DNA of 64,000 bases from Chromobacterium subtsugae. GTDB lineage: Bacteria; Pseudomonadota; Gammaproteobacteria; Burkholderiales; Chromobacteriaceae. Below are positions 35,624 through 46,266 of the stretch, in pieces (the stretch's first letter is position 1; every line of letters starts with the position of its first letter). Where the stretch lies: assembly GCF_001676875.1 (NCBI RefSeq), contig NZ_JYKA01000016.1, forward strand, positions 39,004-103,003. Reading direction: 5' to 3'. Under the pieces are notes generated by a model that did not search any database, was not told the origin of the DNA, and saw only the letters and a list, made by a program, of their open reading frames with translations. Both the position numbers and the translations under genes were made by a program.

Positions 35624-36631
35624 ATGCCGACTCGCCATGCTGTCCATCGCCGCCTGCTGCCCGCGCTGCTGTTGCTGGCGCCTTCCGCATCCGCGCTGGC
35701 CTGCGCCAGTTGCGGCTGCACGCTCAGTTCCGACTGGGAAAGCCAGGGCTTCGCCACCCAGCCCGGGCTGAAAATGGATATCCGCTACGACTACCTGAAC
35801 CAAAACCAGCTGCGCAGCGGCAGCGGCACCATCACGCCAGCAGCCGCCAGCCAGCTGAACCAGGGCAATCAGGAAGTGGAGCAGTACACCCGCAACAATT
35901 ACCTGACGCTGGGTTTCGACTATGCCTTCTCTCCAGCCTGGGGCGTCAATGTGCAGGTCCCGTACATAGACCGCAGCCACAGCACGCTGGGCACCGGCTC
36001 CGACGGCGCCAACGCGGCCAGCGGCGGCGGCGCGTACGACTCCAGCACCTCCGGCCTTGGCGACATCAAGGTGATAGGCCGCTATCAGGGCTTCGCCGCC
36101 GCGCGCAATTTCGGCCTGCTGTTCGGCCTGAAGCTGCCCACCGGCAGCCATAGCGAAACCGGCGTCTCCACCGATCCGGCCAATCCGGGCGCCGCCGCGC
36201 CGATAGACCGCGGCCTGCAGCCGGGCACCGGCACCACCGACGCCATCGTCGGCGCCTACTATTACGGCGACCTTGGCCGCAGCTGGAGCTACTTCACCCA
36301 GGCCACCGTGCAAAGCGCGCTGGACAGCGCCAACCAGTACCGGCCCGGCACCGGCGTCAACCTGAACCTGGGCGTGCGCTATGCCGGCTTCTCCGGCTGG
36401 ATGCCGCAATTGCAGCTCAACGCCCGCTACGTGCGACACGACGCCGGCGACAACGCCGACACCGTCAGCACCGGCGGCACGCTGGTCTACCTGAGCCCCG
36501 GCCTGACCGTGCCGCTCACCCGGCGGGCCTCGGTCTACGGCTTCGTGCAACTGCCGCTGTACCAGCACGTCAACGGCGTGCAGCTGGCGCCGCGCTACAC
36601 CACGTCGATAGGCGCGCGCTACGCGTTCTGA
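35624..36631 (+). CDS. Outer-membrane beta-barrel protein
   Basis: The 335-residue protein has a signal peptide, then CASCGCTLSSDWE, a cysteine cluster at the mature N-terminus, followed by alternating amphipathic beta-strands and a C-terminal aromatic ending (YAF) typical of outer-membrane barrels. Phrases such as LGDIKVIGRYQGF and FGLKLPTGSHSETG match the family of predicted outer-membrane transporters of unknown substrate. AAGGGGGAA precedes the ATG. The Cys cluster hints at metal or redox sensing (inference). Confidence 0.75.
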   Translation: MPTRHAVHRRLLPALLLLAPSASALACASCGCTLSSDWESQGFATQPGLKMDIRYDYLNQNQLRSGSGTITPAAASQLNQGNQEVEQYTRNNYLTLGFDYAFSPAWGVNVQVPYIDRSHSTLGTGSDGANAASGGGAYDSSTSGLGDIKVIGRYQGFAAARNFGLLFGLKLPTGSHSETGVSTDPANPGAAAPIDRGLQPGTGTTDAIVGAYYYGDLGRSWSYFTQATVQSALDSANQYRPGTGVNLNLGVRYAGFSGWMPQLQLNARYVRHDAGDNADTVSTGGTLVYLSPGLTVPLTRRASVYGFVQLPLYQHVNGVQLAPRYTTSIGARYAF

Positions 36632-36632
36632 G

Positions 36633-39600
36633 TCATCCGCGCTTAAGCGGGCTGGCCCAGCGCCGCTCCTGCCGCAGCTTGTCCGCCAGTTGGTCGGCGG
36701 ACAGCGGGCGGCTCAGCCAGTAGCCCTGCAGCACATCGCAATTCAGGCCGGCCAGCACCCTGGCCTGCTCGGCGTTCTCCACGCCTTCGGCCACCACCTC
36801 CAACTGCATCGCGTGCGCCAAGGAAATGATGGTTTCCACCAACGTCATCGACTCGGGCTCGTCCAGCATGCCCATGACGAAGGAGCGGTCTATCTTCAGC
36901 GCCTGCACCGGCAGCCGCGCCAGATAGGCCAGCGACGAATAGCCGGTGCCGAAATCGTCCACCGCGATGGCCACGCCCAATTCGCGCGCCTCGCGCAGCT
37001 TGGCGATGCCGCCGTCCACATCCTCCATGATCTGGCTTTCGGTGATCTCCAGATCTATGCCGTGGTCGGCGCCGTACGGCGCCAGCACCTCCGCCAGCAT
37101 CGCCACGAAATCCGCTTGCCCCAGCTGCCGCGGCGAAACGTTGACGGCGACGCGCGGCGACGCCAGCCCGGCTTCGCGCCAGCCGCGATGGTCGCGCGCC
37201 GCCTGCTCCAGCGCCCAGCGACCGGCTTCCACGATCAGGCCCAGCTCCTCCAGCAGCGGCACGAACTGTTCCGGCGACACCAGGCCGCGCTCGGGATGGC
37301 GCCAGCGCAGCAGCGCCTCCACGCCCACCAAGTGATGGCTGTTGGCCTCGACCTTGGGTTGGTAGTGCAGCTCGAACTGCCCGCGCGCCAACGCGGCATG
37401 CAGCAGATTGCCCAGTTCCAGCGCCGCCGCCGCCCGTTCGGTCATCTCCTGCCGGTAAAACAGGCTCTTGGCGCCGGCGGCCTTGGCCCGCTTCAGCGCC
37501 GACTCGACATGCTCCATCAAATCCGAAGCCTGCGCGCCATCGTCCGGATACATGGCGATGCCGAATTTGGCCGATAGCCGCAGCTCGGCGCCGCCTATCT
37601 CCATCTGCGCGTCCAGGCATTCAAGCTGCAATTTCTGCACCTGGCGGGCCGCCTCCTCCTCCCCGCCCGCCTGCGGCAGGATCAGCGCGAACTGGTCGGC
37701 GCCGATGCGCGACAGCTGCGAGGCATCCTGCACATGCCGAAGCAAGCGGTCGGCGAAACGCTGCAGCACCTGGTCGCCAATGACGCGGCCGAACACGTCG
37801 TTGATGGACTTGAAATGCTCCAGATCGAGAAACGCGATGGCGAAGCGGCGCTCCGCCGCGTCGGTGATGCGTTGCGCCAGCCGCTCCGCCAGCAGCCCGC
37901 GGTTGGCGAGGCCGGTCAGGCTGTCGTAATAGGCCAGGTAGTCCAATCGCTCCGTCTGGCCGATATGGCTGAGCGCGAAGGCGATATCGCCGGACAACTC
38001 GCGCAGCAGCTGCACCTCCTGGCGATCGAAAGCGCCGCTTGCCTCGGAAAACAGCGCCAGCACCGCCTGCGCCCGTCCATCCGTCACGATCGGCAGGCAA
38101 GCCACCGCGCGCAGGCCGCGCGCCATCAGATCCCGAGCCAGCGCCCGCAAAGAGGGGTCCGCTTGCACATCGTTGCATACCACCATTTCCTGTTCGCGCA
38201 CCGCCCGGCAAGCCGGCCTGTCGGCAAACGGCGAATCGGCGCGCGCGCTCAGGCGGATCAGCGCCCGATAACTGTCGTCCTCGCCGCAAAAAGCCGCCAC
38301 CTCGCCGTCGCCGCTTTGCGGATCCATCACGCCTATCCAGGCCATGCGGTAAGCGCCATCCTCCACCGCGATCCGGCACACGCCGTCGAACAGCTCCCGC
38401 CGCTGATGGCAGCGCACGATCAGCGTATTGACGCGGCTGAGCAGCCGGTACACCCTGCCAAGCCGCTCCACGCTCTGACGCAGCAGCGACTGCTGCAACG
38501 CGATCGCCAGTTGCTGGGCGAATACGTCCGCCACCTCCTGCTGCGCTTCGCTGAACGCGCCCAATTTGTCCGATGCCAGATTCATCATGCCCAGCAACTC
38601 GCCAGCCGCCATCAGCGGAATGCGGATATACGATTGCATACCCTGCAGACGCAGCCTCTCCAGCGTGGACGAGCGCCTTGGCAGCGCGTCCAGATCATCC
38701 ACCCGGCAAACCAGCCCCTTCTTCAGCCTCTCCAGATCCTCGAGGCCGTAGCTGATCAGCGTCAGCCGCTGGCCGGGATCGTAGCTGGCGCCGGGCTCGC
38801 GCTCCACCGCCAGCACCCGGGTAGCGCCCGCCTCCCAGTCGACGATCATCGCGGTGGCGCCCCAGAACGGCAGCAGGCGCCGCAAATAGCGCAGGCCCAG
38901 CTGCGCCACCTGTTCCGGCATGCCGGCTGCCAGAATGGCGCGCGCCAGCTCATTCATGGATTCCAGCTGCTGCAAGTGGCGCCGCAACTCGGCCAACGTG
39001 TTCTCGCGCTCGCTGACGTCTCGCAGGATAACCGTGTAGCTGCGCTCTCCCGCCACCTCCAGCCGCGAAATCGACGCCTCCAGATCAAACAGCTCGCCGC
39101 CGGCTCGCATGCCCTGGATCTTTCCCTGGCCGCCCATCCGCCGGCTGCTCGCCATCCCCCGGCCGAAAGCCTCCACCTTGCCGCGGTGGAGTTCGCTCAA
39201 CATTGGCGGCAACAGGCGGTCCAGCGGCTGACCCAGCATCGCGTCGACGCTGTAGCCGAACATCCGCTCGGCCGCCGGATTGAACAAAGTGATGCGCTGA
39301 CCGGCGTCTATGCTGATCACCCCATCCATCGCCGAACGTATCATGCCGGCGTAGCGCGCCTCGCTGTCGCGCAGCTCCCGCTCCGCCGCCTGCTGCAGGG
39401 TCAGGTCCTGGGTCACCTTGGCATAGCCTTGCAACTCGCCGTCGTCGCCGCGGATCGCGTACAGGATGGCGCGCGCCCAGAAACGGCTGCCGTCGCGCCG
39501 CACCCGCCAGCCTTCGTGCACATCGCGGCCCTGCTGCGCCGCATTGGCAAGCAATTGTTGCGGCACGCCTGCCGCCTGGTCTTCTGCGGTATAGAAACAA

Positions 39601-40973
39601 TCGAAAGAACGGCCGACGATTTCCTCGGTCGTATACCCCTTGATTCCCTGCGAGCCGTTACTCCAGTTCAGCACTAGGCCCTCCGGCGACAACAGGAAAA
39701 AAGCGTAGTCGGTGATCGAGTCGATCAGCAACCGGAACTCGTGCTCGATCCTTAGCAGCGCCTGCTGCGCGGCATGCTGGGCGCTGACATCCAGCACCAC
39801 GCCGTGGATATGCTCGCCCCCGCCGAAACGCACCTGGCGAAAGGACAGCAGCGCATACAGCACGCTGCCGTCGGAGCGGCGGAGCGCCACCGGCGCGCCT
39901 TGCACGCAGCCTTGCTCCCGCAATGCCGACACAATGGCCTGACGGTCGGCGACGTCCTGCCAGATGCCCAGCTCGCCCGTCGTGCGCCCCAGCACAGCCT
40001 GTTCCTCCAGACCAAACATATCCAGAAAAGCCTCGTTCACCTCCTCCAGCAGGCCGTCGGCCAATCGCGAGATCGCCATCGCCACCGGGCTGCCCTCGAA
40101 CAGCGCGCGAAAACGCTCGTCGCTCTGCCGCAGCGCTTCGGCGTCGGCGCTCTGCCGGCGCAGCGCCGCCTCCAGCTTCGCTTTCCCCTGCAGGTGGATT
40201 TCGCTCACCAGGCTGAGCAACACGCCATTGAGCGCCAACAGGCTGAGCGACAGCAGAAACGACATCGGGCTGCCCGCCATATCCGGCGTCGAGGTGAAAA
40301 ACAGGTAGCCGATGACAGAGGTGATCAGACCGGTGGACAGCAAGCCCGGCCCCACGCCGCCCAATAAGGCGCTCAGGCTTATCGGTATCAGAAACAGCAG
40401 CATCCGGTGGTGCTTGCCGAACTCCGGATGCAATTGCGCGCGCATGCCGATGACCAGCAGCGAACTGACGATGGCGAACAAATAGTCGGAACCGTGCCGG
40501 CGTCCGGCCACCTCATCACCGGGCCGCCGCAAGCGGCGCAAGCCATGGAACAGCAGGATGGCGGTGGCCGCCACATACAGCGCGTCCCAGCACAGGGTCA
40601 GCCTGACTTGCCACTGCCGACTCGCCATGCCGCTCTGCAGCCAATCCGGCATGGTCATCATCAATAAAGTCAACAGCGCGTACCCGAGCGCCAGCGCCGC
40701 CGGCTGATGGCGCGGGCGCGCGGCCAGCCAGCGCGGCAAGCGGCCAGGCGGGGCCAGTTTGGACAGGCTTTCTTCCGGCAATTGCCGCAAGGCAAGATAC
40801 AGCAAGGCCGCCGAGACAAAAGTGAACAGACCGTCCCAAGCCAGGCCGCCGACCACCCCTCCTATGGCGCGGTCGGTGTCCACCAGCACATCCGGCACGA
40901 TGATCCAGATCGAAGCGATCACTGCATAAGCCGACGTGACCACCCAGGTCAGCCCGTTCTTGCGCGCCGTCAT
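36633..40973 (-). CDS. Multi-PAS/GAF membrane protein with degenerate GGDEF and active EAL
   Basis: The 1446-residue protein has about eight N-terminal membrane helices, including a DUF4118-like bundle (about 165-265), then three PAS domains, two GAF domains, a GGDEF domain and a C-terminal EAL domain. The GGDEF signature is GADQF (about 1091-1095), so cyclase activity is unlikely. The EAL domain keeps EALLRW (about 1218), NVSPRQ, EITES, DDFGTGYSSL and LKIDRSF, so c-di-GMP phosphodiesterase activity is expected. The start at 40973 follows GGAGGG. It ends one base from the convergent barrel gene. Confidence 0.92.
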   Translation of the reverse strand: MTARKNGLTWVVTSAYAVIASIWIIVPDVLVDTDRAIGGVVGGLAWDGLFTFVSAALLYLALRQLPEESLSKLAPPGRLPRWLAARPRHQPAALALGYALLTLLMMTMPDWLQSGMASRQWQVRLTLCWDALYVAATAILLFHGLRRLRRPGDEVAGRRHGSDYLFAIVSSLLVIGMRAQLHPEFGKHHRMLLFLIPISLSALLGGVGPGLLSTGLITSVIGYLFFTSTPDMAGSPMSFLLSLSLLALNGVLLSLVSEIHLQGKAKLEAALRRQSADAEALRQSDERFRALFEGSPVAMAISRLADGLLEEVNEAFLDMFGLEEQAVLGRTTGELGIWQDVADRQAIVSALREQGCVQGAPVALRRSDGSVLYALLSFRQVRFGGGEHIHGVVLDVSAQHAAQQALLRIEHEFRLLIDSITDYAFFLLSPEGLVLNWSNGSQGIKGYTTEEIVGRSFDCFYTAEDQAAGVPQQLLANAAQQGRDVHEGWRVRRDGSRFWARAILYAIRGDDGELQGYAKVTQDLTLQQAAERELRDSEARYAGMIRSAMDGVISIDAGQRITLFNPAAERMFGYSVDAMLGQPLDRLLPPMLSELHRGKVEAFGRGMASSRRMGGQGKIQGMRAGGELFDLEASISRLEVAGERSYTVILRDVSERENTLAELRRHLQQLESMNELARAILAAGMPEQVAQLGLRYLRRLLPFWGATAMIVDWEAGATRVLAVEREPGASYDPGQRLTLISYGLEDLERLKKGLVCRVDDLDALPRRSSTLERLRLQGMQSYIRIPLMAAGELLGMMNLASDKLGAFSEAQQEVADVFAQQLAIALQQSLLRQSVERLGRVYRLLSRVNTLIVRCHQRRELFDGVCRIAVEDGAYRMAWIGVMDPQSGDGEVAAFCGEDDSYRALIRLSARADSPFADRPACRAVREQEMVVCNDVQADPSLRALARDLMARGLRAVACLPIVTDGRAQAVLALFSEASGAFDRQEVQLLRELSGDIAFALSHIGQTERLDYLAYYDSLTGLANRGLLAERLAQRITDAAERRFAIAFLDLEHFKSINDVFGRVIGDQVLQRFADRLLRHVQDASQLSRIGADQFALILPQAGGEEEAARQVQKLQLECLDAQMEIGGAELRLSAKFGIAMYPDDGAQASDLMEHVESALKRAKAAGAKSLFYRQEMTERAAAALELGNLLHAALARGQFELHYQPKVEANSHHLVGVEALLRWRHPERGLVSPEQFVPLLEELGLIVEAGRWALEQAARDHRGWREAGLASPRVAVNVSPRQLGQADFVAMLAEVLAPYGADHGIDLEITESQIMEDVDGGIAKLREARELGVAIAVDDFGTGYSSLAYLARLPVQALKIDRSFVMGMLDEPESMTLVETIISLAHAMQLEVVAEGVENAEQARVLAGLNCDVLQGYWLSRPLSADQLADKLRQERRWASPLKRG

Positions 40974-41078
40974 CCGCCCTCCCATGCGCATTCATCCGAT
41001 AGGTCTTAACTGAGTATGGCAAGCATTTGCGGCCAGGCCAGCGCGATTTCACCGGTTCCGAACGTGATTTTCAGCCAT

Positions 41079-41106
41079 GAAAAAGCCCGCGGGGCTAGCC
41101 GCGGGC
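41079..41106 (-). terminator. Terminator of the 936-residue GGDEF-EAL gene
   Basis: On the minus strand GCCCGCGG / CCGCGGGC is a perfect 8-bp stem with a 6-base loop followed by TTTTT. It separates the two c-di-GMP genes into independent transcripts. Confidence 0.85.
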
Positions 41107-41128
41107 CGGGGACGGATGGCTGGCGGCG

Positions 41129-43939
41129 TCAGCTTTGCGGCAGCAGGCTGTCGCGCGTCAGCAGCGCGGCGAAGTCGTCGGCCGGCAACGGCTTGGCGAT
41201 CAGGTAGCCCTGGACGAAATCGCAGCCCTCCTGCTCCAGGAACTGCCATTGCTCCATCGTCTCCACGCCTTCGGCCACCACCTGCATGTTCAGGTTCTTG
41301 GCCATATTGATGATGGCGCGGGCGATGGCGCTGTCGTCGGCGTCCTGCGGGATGTCGCGCACGAAGGAGCGGTCGATCTTCAGCTTGTCGGCCTTGAAGC
41401 GCTTCAGGTAGGACAGGCTGGAGTAGCCGGTGCCGAAGTCGTCGATCGACAGCCGGAGGCCCATGTTCTTCATATTGTCTATGGTCTGGATGGTGGCCTG
41501 CGCGTCTTCCATGATGATGCTCTCGGTCACCTCGATGTCCAGCGCGTGGCCTGGCAGGCCGCTGGAGGCCAGCGCGTGCTGCAGCTGTTCGGCCAGATCG
41601 GGCTGGCGGAACTGCAGCGCCGACAGATTGACCGCCAGCGTCAGCTCCGGCAGGCCGGCCTGGCGCCAGGCCACCAGCTGGCGCGTGGCTTCGCCGATCA
41701 CCCAGTTGCCGATCTGCACGATGAAGCCGCGCTCTTCCGCCACCTGGATGAAGCGCACCGGGCCCAGCAGGCCCAGCGACGGGTGGTTCCAGCGGATCAG
41801 CGCCTCGGCGCCGACGATGCGGCCGCTTTGCATCTCCACTTGCGGCTGGTAGTGCAGCACGAACTCGTCGCGCTCCAGCGCGAAGCGCAGCTGGCTTTCA
41901 ATCGCCAGGATTTCGCGGGCGCGGGCGTTGAGGTCGGCGGTGTAGAACTTGTAGCTGTTGCGGCCGGACGATTTGGCGTGGTACATCGCCGCGTCGGCGT
42001 TGCGCACCAGGGTTTCGTAGTCGCGGCCGTCGTCCGGATAGACGCTGATGCCGATGGACGGCGTGATGGTGATCACGTGGTTGTGCAGCTCGATCGGGTT
42101 GGCGAACACCTCGCGCACCCGCTCGGCCGCCAGCGCCGCCTCGCCCGGATCGGACACCAGCGGCAGCAGCACGATGAATTCGTCGCCCCCCTGGCGCGCC
42201 AGCATTTCGCCCGGCCCCAGCACAGTGCGGATGCGGTCGGCCGCCACCTGCAGCAAGGTGTCGCCGGCCGAGTGGCCCAGCGATTCGTTGACGGTCTTGA
42301 AGCGGTCGAGATCCAGCAGCAGCAGCGCCAGCCGCTGGTTGTCGCGCACCGCGTTGTGGATGGCCAGCTCGACGCGGTCCTGCATGTGCATGCGGTTGGG
42401 CAGGCTGGTCAGCACGTCGAAGTGGGCCAGGAACTGGATGCGCTCGTCGGCGGCCTTGCGTTCGGTCAGGTCGCTGAAGATCGCCACGTAATGGGTGATT
42501 TCCTCCAGGCTGTTGCGCACCGCGTTTATCGCCAGCCATTCCGGATACACTTCGCCGTTCTTGCGGCGGTTCCACAGTTCGCCCTGCCAGGAGCCGTCTT
42601 CGGCGATGGCCTGCCACATCTGGTCGTAGAAGGGCTGGTCGTGGCGGCCGGACGACAGGATGCTGGTCTTCTGCCCCAGCACCTCGTGCTGGGTGTAGCC
42701 GGTGATTTCGGTGAAGGCGCGGTTGACGCTGCGGATGCGGCGGTCGGCGTCGGTGATCATGATGCCTTCGACGGTATTTTCGAACACCTTGGCCGCCAGC
42801 TGCACCCGCTCTTCGGCGGCGCGCTTTTCCGAGATGTCGCGCACCATCCGCCACACCGCGTTGATGCGGCCGAAGGCGTCGCGCATCGCCACCGTCTTGA
42901 CGCTGACCGGCACCTGGTTGTCGAACCGGTTCAGATAGGTGGCTTCGAATTCGTCGCAATAGCCGAAGCGCAGCACCTTGTTGTCGAGGTTGAAGCGCTC
43001 CAGCGCCTCGCTCTCTTCGGCCACCAGGCTCCAGAAGTTCTGCTGCTTGAGCTGGTCCAGGCTGTAGCACATCAGATTGAGGAAGGCCGGGTTGGCGTCT
43101 ATCACCTGGCCGTCCAGCGAGCTGATGACGATGCCGTCAAGATTGGACCAGAACAGCTCGCGGTATTTGTTCTCCGAGCGGCGCAGCGCGTCCTCCACCT
43201 CGCGGCGGCGGGCGATGTCGGCCTCCAGCGCCAGCGTCTTGGCGCGCAATTCGTCGACCAGCCGCTTCAATTCGGAGCGGGTCCACTCCAGGTGGGTGCC
43301 GAGCCGGCCCAGCTCGTCGCGGCGCGACCACTCGAACGGCGTATCCAGCTTCAGCTCGGCCAACAGCCGCGCCTGCTCGGTCAACAACCGCATCGGGCTG
43401 AGGAAGCGCGAGTGCAGGATGCTCATGATCAGCATGATGGACAGCACCAGCTGCGCCGCCAGTATCATCAGGATGTTCTTCACCTGGTTGCTCAGCGCGA
43501 TGGCCAGGTTCTCGTTGTCGAACTCCATCGTCACCTGGCCGATGGCCTCGCCGCGGTAGATCACCGGCTTCTCGACGTAGGACACGCTGCCGATGCGGCG
43601 CTCGCTGCGCACCGAGGACAGGAATACCTGGTTGGACTGGGTGTCGGTGACGCGGATGGAAATCACGCGCGGGTCTTCCATCACCGACGAAATCAGCGGA
43701 TTGCCGGCCTGGCGGCTGAGGTTCCACAGCGGCTCCTGCATGCCCAGCGCGACGATGTCGAGCAGACGGCGCTGGTCGGTTTCCAGCTGGGTGGTCAGGT
43801 TGTCCTTCTGAATGTTGAAGCTGAGATAACTGATGATGGAGGCCGGAATCAGCAAGCCGAGTATCACGGCGATGAGAAACACATCCCTCAGATTCAAGCC
43901 AGAGCTGGCGGTGGATTTATCGTCTGCTTGTTGAGCCAT
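41129..43939 (-). CDS. PAS-GGDEF-EAL sensor protein
   Basis: The 936-residue protein has a transmembrane helix at about 20-42, a periplasmic sensor to about 155, a second helix (about 160-180), a HAMP-like linker, two PAS domains (about 250-510), GGDEF and EAL. The cyclase signature RQGGDEF is intact (about 582-588), and the EAL domain keeps EALIRW (about 712), NLSALQFRQ, EVTES, DDFGTGYSSL and KIDRSF. Both activities are therefore possible. This contrasts with its neighbour, whose GGDEF is degenerate. Confidence 0.94.
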   Translation of the reverse strand: MAQQADDKSTASSGLNLRDVFLIAVILGLLIPASIISYLSFNIQKDNLTTQLETDQRRLLDIVALGMQEPLWNLSRQAGNPLISSVMEDPRVISIRVTDTQSNQVFLSSVRSERRIGSVSYVEKPVIYRGEAIGQVTMEFDNENLAIALSNQVKNILMILAAQLVLSIMLIMSILHSRFLSPMRLLTEQARLLAELKLDTPFEWSRRDELGRLGTHLEWTRSELKRLVDELRAKTLALEADIARRREVEDALRRSENKYRELFWSNLDGIVISSLDGQVIDANPAFLNLMCYSLDQLKQQNFWSLVAEESEALERFNLDNKVLRFGYCDEFEATYLNRFDNQVPVSVKTVAMRDAFGRINAVWRMVRDISEKRAAEERVQLAAKVFENTVEGIMITDADRRIRSVNRAFTEITGYTQHEVLGQKTSILSSGRHDQPFYDQMWQAIAEDGSWQGELWNRRKNGEVYPEWLAINAVRNSLEEITHYVAIFSDLTERKAADERIQFLAHFDVLTSLPNRMHMQDRVELAIHNAVRDNQRLALLLLDLDRFKTVNESLGHSAGDTLLQVAADRIRTVLGPGEMLARQGGDEFIVLLPLVSDPGEAALAAERVREVFANPIELHNHVITITPSIGISVYPDDGRDYETLVRNADAAMYHAKSSGRNSYKFYTADLNARAREILAIESQLRFALERDEFVLHYQPQVEMQSGRIVGAEALIRWNHPSLGLLGPVRFIQVAEERGFIVQIGNWVIGEATRQLVAWRQAGLPELTLAVNLSALQFRQPDLAEQLQHALASSGLPGHALDIEVTESIIMEDAQATIQTIDNMKNMGLRLSIDDFGTGYSSLSYLKRFKADKLKIDRSFVRDIPQDADDSAIARAIINMAKNLNMQVVAEGVETMEQWQFLEQEGCDFVQGYLIAKPLPADDFAALLTRDSLLPQS

Positions 43940-44196
43940 GTCGCGCTAGTCTTTGTTCGCCGAAAAGTCGGTGATCGAATGCCCTGAGTTGAATTCGTTT
44001 GTGCAATCAGCAGTATACACCGGCCGCCGCCGGCTTTTGGCCGGAATATTCACCAGTCATCGCTCCTCGCCATTTTCAAGCACATCCGCGGCCGGCGCGC
44101 GGCGGATATTAAGGAATCGGCGCCGCGCATTGCCTTGCCTTGCCGCTGGGCCTAAAATCCACGACACTTTTTGACCAAGCATTCAGGATATGAACC

Positions 44197-45516
44197 ATGC
44201 CGCAGTCACGTTATGAAAAGATTATCTCCGCCCGCTGGATCATCACCGTGGAAACTGACGGCGAAGTCCTGGAAAACCACGCAGTCGCGATCAAGGATGG
44301 CAGGATTGCCGCCATTATTCCAGCGGCGCAGGCCGCCGGCCTGGATGCGGACGAACGGCTGGAGCTGCCCGATCACGTGCTGATGCCCGGCCTCGTCAAC
44401 CTGCACGGCCACTCGGCGATGACGCTGCTGCGCGGCCTGGCCGACGACAAGGCGCTGATGGACTGGCTGACCAACCATATCTGGCCGGCCGAAGGCAAGC
44501 ACGTCCACGACGACTTCGTGTTCGACGGCGCGCTGCTGGCGATGGGCGAGATGATACGCGGCGGCACCACCACCATCAACGACATGTACTTCTACAACGC
44601 CGCGATGGCGCGCGCCGGCCTGGCGTCCGGCATGCGCACCTTCGTCGGCTGTTCCATCCTGGAATTCCCGACCAACTACGCGGCCAACGCCGACGACTAC
44701 ATCGCCAAGGGCATGGCCGAACGCAGCCAGTTCCTGGGCGAAGACCTGGTCACCTTCACCCTGGCGCCGCACGCGCCCTACACCGTATCGGACGACACCT
44801 TCCGCAAGGTTGTGACGCTGGCCGAGCAAGAAGACATGCTGATCCACTGCCACATCCACGAAACCGCGGACGAAGTGAACAACAGCGTCAAGGAACACGG
44901 CCAGCGCCCGCTGGCCCGCCTGCAGCAGCTGGGCCTGCTGTCGCCGCGCCTGGTGGCCGCCCACATGGTGCACCTGAACGACGCCGAGATCGAACTGGTG
45001 GCCAAGCACGGTCTCTCCACCGCCCACAACCCGGCCTCCAACATGAAGCTGGCCTCCGGCATCGCCCCCATCCCCAAGATGCTGCAGGCCGGCATCGCGG
45101 TCGGCATCGGCACCGATGGCGCCGCCTCCAACAACAAGCTGGACATGCTGGCGGAAACGCGCCTGGCCGCGCTGCTGGCCAAGGTGGGCACGCTGGACCC
45201 GACCTCGGTGCCGGCCGCCGCCGCCATCCGCATGGCCACGCTGAACGGCGCGCGCGCGCTCGGCATCGCCGACAAGACCGGCTCGGTCAAGGAAGGCAAG
45301 GACGCCGACCTGATCGCCATCGACCTGTCGGCGCTGGAGACCGCGCCGGCCTTCGATCCGATCTCGCACGTGGTGTACGCCGCCGGCCGCGAGCAGGTCA
45401 GCCACGTCTGGGTCAAGGGCCGCGCGCTGCTGGCCGGCCGCAAGCTGACCACCCTGGACGAATCCAACTTGAAAACCCGCGCCGACGATTGGCGCAACCG
45501 CATCCTGGCGAAGTAA
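44197..45516 (+). CDS. mtaD: 5-methylthioadenosine/S-adenosylhomocysteine deaminase
   Basis: This amidohydrolase deaminates MTA and SAH, by-products of SAM use. The 439 residues hold the metal-binding HGH (H70, H72), CHIHETADE (H219 and neighbours) and GTDGAASNN, typical of the TRZ/ATZ-type deaminases. It is followed after 4 bases by ubiG, a SAM-dependent methyltransferase that releases SAH, an arrangement that makes metabolic sense. Fine substrate preference is inferred from family and context. Confidence 0.88.
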   Translation: MPQSRYEKIISARWIITVETDGEVLENHAVAIKDGRIAAIIPAAQAAGLDADERLELPDHVLMPGLVNLHGHSAMTLLRGLADDKALMDWLTNHIWPAEGKHVHDDFVFDGALLAMGEMIRGGTTTINDMYFYNAAMARAGLASGMRTFVGCSILEFPTNYAANADDYIAKGMAERSQFLGEDLVTFTLAPHAPYTVSDDTFRKVVTLAEQEDMLIHCHIHETADEVNNSVKEHGQRPLARLQQLGLLSPRLVAAHMVHLNDAEIELVAKHGLSTAHNPASNMKLASGIAPIPKMLQAGIAVGIGTDGAASNNKLDMLAETRLAALLAKVGTLDPTSVPAAAAIRMATLNGARALGIADKTGSVKEGKDADLIAIDLSALETAPAFDPISHVVYAAGREQVSHVWVKGRALLAGRKLTTLDESNLKTRADDWRNRILAK

Positions 45517-45520
45517 ACGC

Positions 45521-46222
45521 ATGAGCAATGTAGACGAACTCGAAATCGACAAATTCAGCCAGCTGGCGCACAAGTGGTGGGACAAGGACAGCGAATTCAA
45601 GCCGCTGCACGAGATCAACCCGCTGCGGCTGGACTTCATCGACCGCCACGCCTCCCTCGCCGGCAAGAAAGTGCTGGACGTCGGCTGCGGCGGCGGCATC
45701 CTGGCCGAGAGCATGGCGCAAAAAGGCGCGCAGGTGACCGGCATCGACCTGGCCAAGAAATCGCTGAAGGTAGCGCAGCTGCACAGCCTGGAGTCCGGCG
45801 TGCCCATCGACTACCGCTGCGTGGCGGTGGAGGATCTGGCAGCGGAGATGCCGGGCGCCTTCGACGTGGTGACCTGCATGGAAATGCTGGAGCACGTGCC
45901 CGATCCGCAAAGCGTGGTGCGCGCCTGCGCCCAATTGGTGAAGCCGGGCGGCTGGGTGTTCTTCTCCACGCTGAACCGCAACGCCAAGGCCTATCTGCTG
46001 GCCGTGGTCGGCGCCGAGTACGTGCTCAACATGCTGCCGCGCGGCACCCATGAATACGCGCGCTTCCTCAAGCCGTCGGAGCTGGGCCGGATGACGCGCC
46101 ATGCCGGCCTCAGCCTGCAGACGCTGAGCGGCATGGGCTACAACCCGCTCACCCGCATCTACTCGCTGAACGACGACACCGCTGTCAATTACCTGATGGC
46201 CACCCGCCTGCCGGCCGCCTGA
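45521..46222 (+). CDS. ubiG: Ubiquinone biosynthesis O-methyltransferase UbiG
   Basis: The 233-residue protein catalyses the two O-methylations of ubiquinone synthesis. It begins with [23 protein letters not shown], the UbiG hallmark, and has SAM motif [14 protein letters not shown] (51-63), followed by [10 protein letters not shown]. It starts 4 bases after mtaD and is followed by a terminator, so the two form an operon. Confidence 0.96.
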   Translation: MSNVDELEIDKFSQLAHKWWDKDSEFKPLHEINPLRLDFIDRHASLAGKKVLDVGCGGGILAESMAQKGAQVTGIDLAKKSLKVAQLHSLESGVPIDYRCVAVEDLAAEMPGAFDVVTCMEMLEHVPDPQSVVRACAQLVKPGGWVFFSTLNRNAKAYLLAVVGAEYVLNMLPRGTHEYARFLKPSELGRMTRHAGLSLQTLSGMGYNPLTRIYSLNDDTAVNYLMATRLPAA

Positions 46223-46240
46223 AACGGGACCGACTCCGCC

Positions 46241-46266
46241 AAGCCCGGCCCCGCGCCGGGCTTTCT
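46241..46266 (+). terminator. Terminator of mtaD-ubiG
   Basis: AAGCCCGGC / GCCGGGCTT stem with a 5-base loop and a TTTCTTC tail. A weaker CTGCC-ctca-GGCAG hairpin with TTTTT lies 40 bases further on. Confidence 0.85.
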
